DNA of 64,000 bases from an uncultured Lachnospiraceae bacterium (GTDB lineage: Bacteria > Bacillota > Clostridia > Lachnospirales > Lachnospiraceae). The stretch is taken from positions 1-64,000 of the forward strand of contig CAMWXB010000010.1 in assembly GCA_947178125.1 (NCBI GenBank). Reading direction: 5' to 3'. The position numbers and the translations under genes were made by a program. Shown here one piece after another: positions 60,858 to 64,000 of this stretch (position 1 is its first letter; the number at the start of each line of letters is the position of its first letter). The notes below the pieces were generated by a model. The model ran no database searches. It saw only the letters and a program-made list of their open reading frames with translations, and had not been told where the DNA came from.

Positions 60858-62741
60858 ATGTGTGGGATATGTGGATTTATTTCACGGAAAAAAGTGGGAT
60901 TGGATACACTGATACGGATGAATAATATGCTTAAACACAGAGGGCCGGATGACCATGGTGAGGAAATATATTCGATATCGGATGGCTGGACAGTAGGATT
61001 TGCACATAGAAGGCTTTCCATTATGGATCTTTCCGCTAATGGACATCAGCCGATGCACTCTCGGGACGAGCGTATCACGGTAATATTTAACGGAGAAATA
61101 TATAATTTTAGAGAGATTAGAGAAGAGGTCAGCGATTACCCATATAAAACAGAATGTGATACAGAGGTTATTATTGCGGCGTATAGGAAGTGGGGAATCG
61201 GTTTTGTTGATAGATTAAATGGGATGTTTTCTATCGCATTATTAGATAGAGAGGAAAATTCCGTATACTTTCTTCGTGATAGAATAGGTAAAAAGCCATT
61301 TTATTATTTCCTTGGAAGAGATGGAGAAATTGTGTTTGCATCAGAGTTGAAAGCTATTATGCAATATCCAACATTTGACAGAGAAATAAATGGAGATGTT
61401 CTTGGCAGATATTTGCATAAACAGTATATTGCGGCACCGAATACTATTTTTAAAAATACATATAAGTTGGAAGCGGGTGGGATATTAAAGATAAATAGAG
61501 GCACTATTCAGAAGTGGAAATATTGGGATGTTGCAATCCAGTATCGTATGGCGCAGAATGAACTGGTTACTGATTATGAGCAGGCAAAGCATGAGTTAAA
61601 AAATCTTCTAAAGCAGGCGATAGCCAGAAGACTTTATGCAGATGTTCCACTTGGGGCATTTTTAAGTGGAGGATATGATTCAACAATTGTGTGCGCATTG
61701 GCAGGACAAATACTTGATAAGCCTGTTAAAACATTCAGTATCGGTTTTCATAATGAGAAGATCAACGAAGCACATTATGCCCGAAAAGTCGCACAATATC
61801 TGCAAACGGAACATTATGAGTTATATCTTGATGAAGATGATATGTTGAGAATGGTTGAAGATATACCATCGTATTTTGATGAACCCCATGCGGACACATC
61901 AGATATAGCTACTATGCTCGTCTCTGAACTGGCAAAAAGACAAGTGTCTGTCGTGTTGTCAGGAGATGGCGGTGATGAATTATTTGGTGGCTATAATATA
62001 TATACAAATCTTCAAAAAGCCCAGAAATTTGCACAAAAAGGAAGGATGCTCCAGTTTATAAGAAAGTTTCCTTATATAAGCAGGTTGGATGTATGGAATA
62101 GGATGCCTTTGTATCAAAGAATTGCTTCCGATAATGTAGCAGATGAAAATAAGACACAGACAGGAATATCTCAATATTTAAGGACGATCAATAAGCTCTT
62201 GCTTAACAAAGAAAATAGTTTTTATTATGAATTTGAATCCAAATATGGTGAAAAAAGATATGATATTACAAGAATGCTACTGGATCAGGATACATACCTC
62301 CCAGAGGACATATTAGCTAAAGTGGACAGAGCCTCAATGAAGTATGCGTTAGAATGTAGATGCCCAATTCTGGATAAAGATGTTATTGAGTACTCTTATA
62401 GAATCTTGCCGGAATATAAAGATGATAAGGGAAATCAGAAAAAGATATTGAAAGATATTGCATATGAAATTGTTCCGAGGGAACTTTTAGAACGTCCCAA
62501 GGCGGGATTCGGTATTCCGATGGGAAAGTGGATTCAGGGGCCGTTAAAAGAGCAGCTAATGGATTGGACGAGCAGAGATTTTTTGGTAAGACAGGGAATT
62601 TTTGACCCGGATGCTGTGATTAAGTTCGTGAATGAATACTTAAAAAATGGGGATAAAGGAAAGGGGAGCGGAAACAACTATTCGCAAATATGTTGGCCTT
62701 ATTTTGTATTCCAGCAATGGTATTCTGCCTATATATGTTAG
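60858..62741 (+). CDS. asnB: Asparagine synthase (glutamine-hydrolysing)-like amidotransferase
   Basis: A 627-residue enzyme, complete in both halves. The class II glutaminase starts M-C2-G-I-C-G with the nucleophile cysteine, followed by HRGPDDHG and FNGEIYN (N78). The synthetase half has LSGGYDSTI near 265 and the C-terminal CRCPILDKDVIEYS. It should hydrolyse glutamine and use the ammonia to amidate an acyl-AMP intermediate. In polysaccharide clusters, AsnB relatives (WbpS type) convert uronic acids to uronamides, more likely than asparagine synthesis here. Start follows aaagga. It is a paralogue of the enzyme at 57325, and the two may form a pair. Confidence 0.92.
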   Translation: MCGICGFISRKKVGLDTLIRMNNMLKHRGPDDHGEEIYSISDGWTVGFAHRRLSIMDLSANGHQPMHSRDERITVIFNGEIYNFREIREEVSDYPYKTECDTEVIIAAYRKWGIGFVDRLNGMFSIALLDREENSVYFLRDRIGKKPFYYFLGRDGEIVFASELKAIMQYPTFDREINGDVLGRYLHKQYIAAPNTIFKNTYKLEAGGILKINRGTIQKWKYWDVAIQYRMAQNELVTDYEQAKHELKNLLKQAIARRLYADVPLGAFLSGGYDSTIVCALAGQILDKPVKTFSIGFHNEKINEAHYARKVAQYLQTEHYELYLDEDDMLRMVEDIPSYFDEPHADTSDIATMLVSELAKRQVSVVLSGDGGDELFGGYNIYTNLQKAQKFAQKGRMLQFIRKFPYISRLDVWNRMPLYQRIASDNVADENKTQTGISQYLRTINKLLLNKENSFYYEFESKYGEKRYDITRMLLDQDTYLPEDILAKVDRASMKYALECRCPILDKDVIEYSYRILPEYKDDKGNQKKILKDIAYEIVPRELLERPKAGFGIPMGKWIQGPLKEQLMDWTSRDFLVRQGIFDPDAVIKFVNEYLKNGDKGKGSGNNYSQICWPYFVFQQWYSAYIC

Positions 62742-62766
62742 AAGAGAAGAAAGAGGATAATGAATC

Positions 62767-63642
62767 ATGGATATAATCAGATTTTCAGGTGGTTTGGGAA
62801 ATCAAATGTTTCAATATGCTTTTATGGAAGCTCTAAAAAGTAAAGGTAGAGATGTAAGAGCAAGCCTTGGTTTCTACAATAAACATCCCGATGCCATGCC
62901 TTTTTCTCTTTGTAGTGTTTTTCCGGAAATAGATTTAGAATATGTTTCTGATAGTGAATTTGATGTGATTGATGAAAAGTGGAAAGAAGTAAAACAAAGG
63001 GGAATAGGTGAAGAGTATTATCAGAACTATTCTGAAAGGTTTTTCTGGGTGGAGGATGCAGCAAAAGAACCTGGCACTTATCACTCTGAAGTTTTTCTGA
63101 CGAAAAATTGTGTATTTGTTGGATATTGGCAGACGGAAAAATATTTTACGGATATAAAAGATAAATTGGTGCAAAAATTCAAGTTTGCAAATGTTGGTTT
63201 GGCACTTAGCGATTTTGCTGAAAAATTATCGGGTGAAGTGTATGTTAGTGTACACGTCAGGCGGGGAGATTATTTAACATATGCAGATTCATATATGGGA
63301 ATATGCACATGTGACTATTATCAAGCAGCGATAGAGTACATAAGAAGTAGGGAACCAAATGCAAGGTTTATATTTTTTTCAGATGATATGGATTGGGTGA
63401 AGAATAATATCTTCGTATCAGAGGCTGTATTTTTTGAAAAAAATTTGTTTGATAATTATGAAGATTGGTTCGATTTGTATCTGATGACAAGGTGTAAACA
63501 CAATATTCTTGCCAATAGCAGTTTTAGTTGGTGGGGAGCATGGTTGAATCAAAACGAAGGGAAGATAGTAATTGCACCTGATAAATGGATTGGATATAGT
63601 GATACGCCGGATATTTGGTGTGATGGTTGGATCAGGTTATAA
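62767..63642 (+). CDS. Alpha-1,2-fucosyltransferase-like (GT11)
   Basis: A 291-residue glycosyltransferase with the GT11 marks: a start with GGLGNQMFQYAF (residues 8-19), the donor-binding HVRRGDY near 165-171, and the SSFSWWGAWL motif near the end. GT11 enzymes add L-fucose (or a related GDP-6-deoxyhexose) in alpha-1,2 linkage to galactose. The GDP-fucose pathway genes are not in the window. Start 62767 follows agagga. Fucosylated surface glycans are common in gut bacteria as a form of host mimicry. Confidence 0.93.
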   Translation: MDIIRFSGGLGNQMFQYAFMEALKSKGRDVRASLGFYNKHPDAMPFSLCSVFPEIDLEYVSDSEFDVIDEKWKEVKQRGIGEEYYQNYSERFFWVEDAAKEPGTYHSEVFLTKNCVFVGYWQTEKYFTDIKDKLVQKFKFANVGLALSDFAEKLSGEVYVSVHVRRGDYLTYADSYMGICTCDYYQAAIEYIRSREPNARFIFFSDDMDWVKNNIFVSEAVFFEKNLFDNYEDWFDLYLMTRCKHNILANSSFSWWGAWLNQNEGKIVIAPDKWIGYSDTPDIWCDGWIRL

Positions 63643-63678
63643 GAGTAATGTTCAATTAGTAGAAGGGAAAAGGAGTAT

Positions 63679-64000
63679 ATGAGAGATATTTTTTATATAA
63701 ATGAAGAACAGAATGCTGTTGTGCCAAATGAATTATTATATGGAAATGAAAATAAATACATATGGTTTGATGGTGATGAAGAGCAGCAGACAGAAGCGCA
63801 ATCTCTTTTTGGTTATTTATTACAGCGGAAAATATATGTGAAAGGTTTTGCGGTAAGTTATGAACCGGAAGAGGGAATGGAAATGTTTAATAAACCATTT
63901 TTTAATATAAATTCTCTTGATCCGAAGAAGGATATGCTTATTGTGGATCGATACTATCCGAAAAAAGAATATGGAAACTGCGTTGAGGCAAAAAAGCTAA
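63679..64000 (+). CDS. Unknown cluster gene, cut by the right edge
   Basis: An open frame from ATG 63679 (aaaggag upstream) runs 107 codons to the window end without a stop. The visible part begins MRDIFYINEEQNAVVPNE and is acidic and hydrophilic with the segment YIWFDGDEEQQTEA; no family is recognised. Spacing (36 bases) and direction match the rest of the glycan cluster, so it is probably part of it. Confidence 0.65.
   Translation, partial: MRDIFYINEEQNAVVPNELLYGNENKYIWFDGDEEQQTEAQSLFGYLLQRKIYVKGFAVSYEPEEGMEMFNKPFFNINSLDPKKDMLIVDRYYPKKEYGNCVEAKKL

Overview
The window reads as a chromosomal segment of a Gram-positive anaerobe of the Clostridia, most likely Lachnospiraceae. This is inferred from an FprA-type flavo-diiron protein, OmpR-type two-component systems paired with FtsX-type ABC transporters, a TnpW-like transposon protein, the DUF4422, LicD and GT11 glycan genes, and strong AGGAGG-type ribosome binding sites. 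No rRNA, tRNA or CRISPR array was recognised. Genes before about 39 kb have a fairly GC-rich, clostridial-core look. From about 39.1 kb to the right end the DNA is visibly AT-rich, as expected of an accessory or transferred surface-glycan region.

Layout. 1-0.9 kb: mobile-element remnants (the end of an Rpn-family gene and a TnpW-like ORF). 0.9-3.2 kb: GNAT acetyltransferase, SPL-type radical SAM protein and a DUF2383-like ferritin-fold protein. 3.3-8.9 kb: an envelope-sensing unit (secreted protein, response regulator, histidine kinase, membrane-anchored protein), followed by a secreted amidase-deacetylase fusion. 9-10.5 kb: TetR regulator and CPBP protease. 10.5-13.4 kb: an exosortase with a VIT/VWA protein that ends in a sorting-type tail. 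Two arrays of TGATG words at exactly 11-bp spacing, one before the amidase-deacetylase and one before the VIT/VWA gene, suggest that one OmpR-type regulator controls both. 13.9-26.3 kb: flavo-diiron protein, MATE exporter, DUF4422 protein, DUF3298 lipoprotein, chemoreceptor, UDP-sugar pyrophosphorylase, HAD phosphatase, galE, HD-domain protein and AraC regulator. 26.5-31.6 kb: ABC transporter with its two-component system. 31.7-39.05 kb: an MMPL/RND exporter translationally coupled to a giant GLUG-repeat surface protein.

39.1-42.5 kb holds the most unusual locus. A tyrosine recombinase gene lies between two perfect 27-bp inverted repeats, each with the internal symmetry of a recombinase core site, so the roughly 1.5-kb segment is probably invertible. 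Next to it is a TnpB-family protein with an intact zinc ribbon but all three RuvC catalytic acidic positions replaced (S265, P349, K428). It is followed by about 390 bp of highly structured non-coding DNA that looks like an omega-RNA scaffold plus guide. This fits a nuclease-dead, RNA-guided repressor (TldR-like) beside a DNA-inversion switch, upstream of a surface-polymer cluster.

42.5-64 kb (running off the right edge) is one co-directional cluster for a phosphate-containing surface glycan: a TagF-like transferase, a TagD-like cytidylyltransferase fused to an oxidoreductase, a glycerophosphodiesterase, LicD, an IspD/TarI-like cytidylyltransferase, methyltransferases, a TPP enzyme, a HAD-like protein, radical SAM protein, DUF616, GT2 and GT11 transferases, and two asparagine-synthase-like amidotransferases, one of which has lost its glutaminase nucleophile. 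Five cluster proteins start with a similar small Rossmann-like domain.
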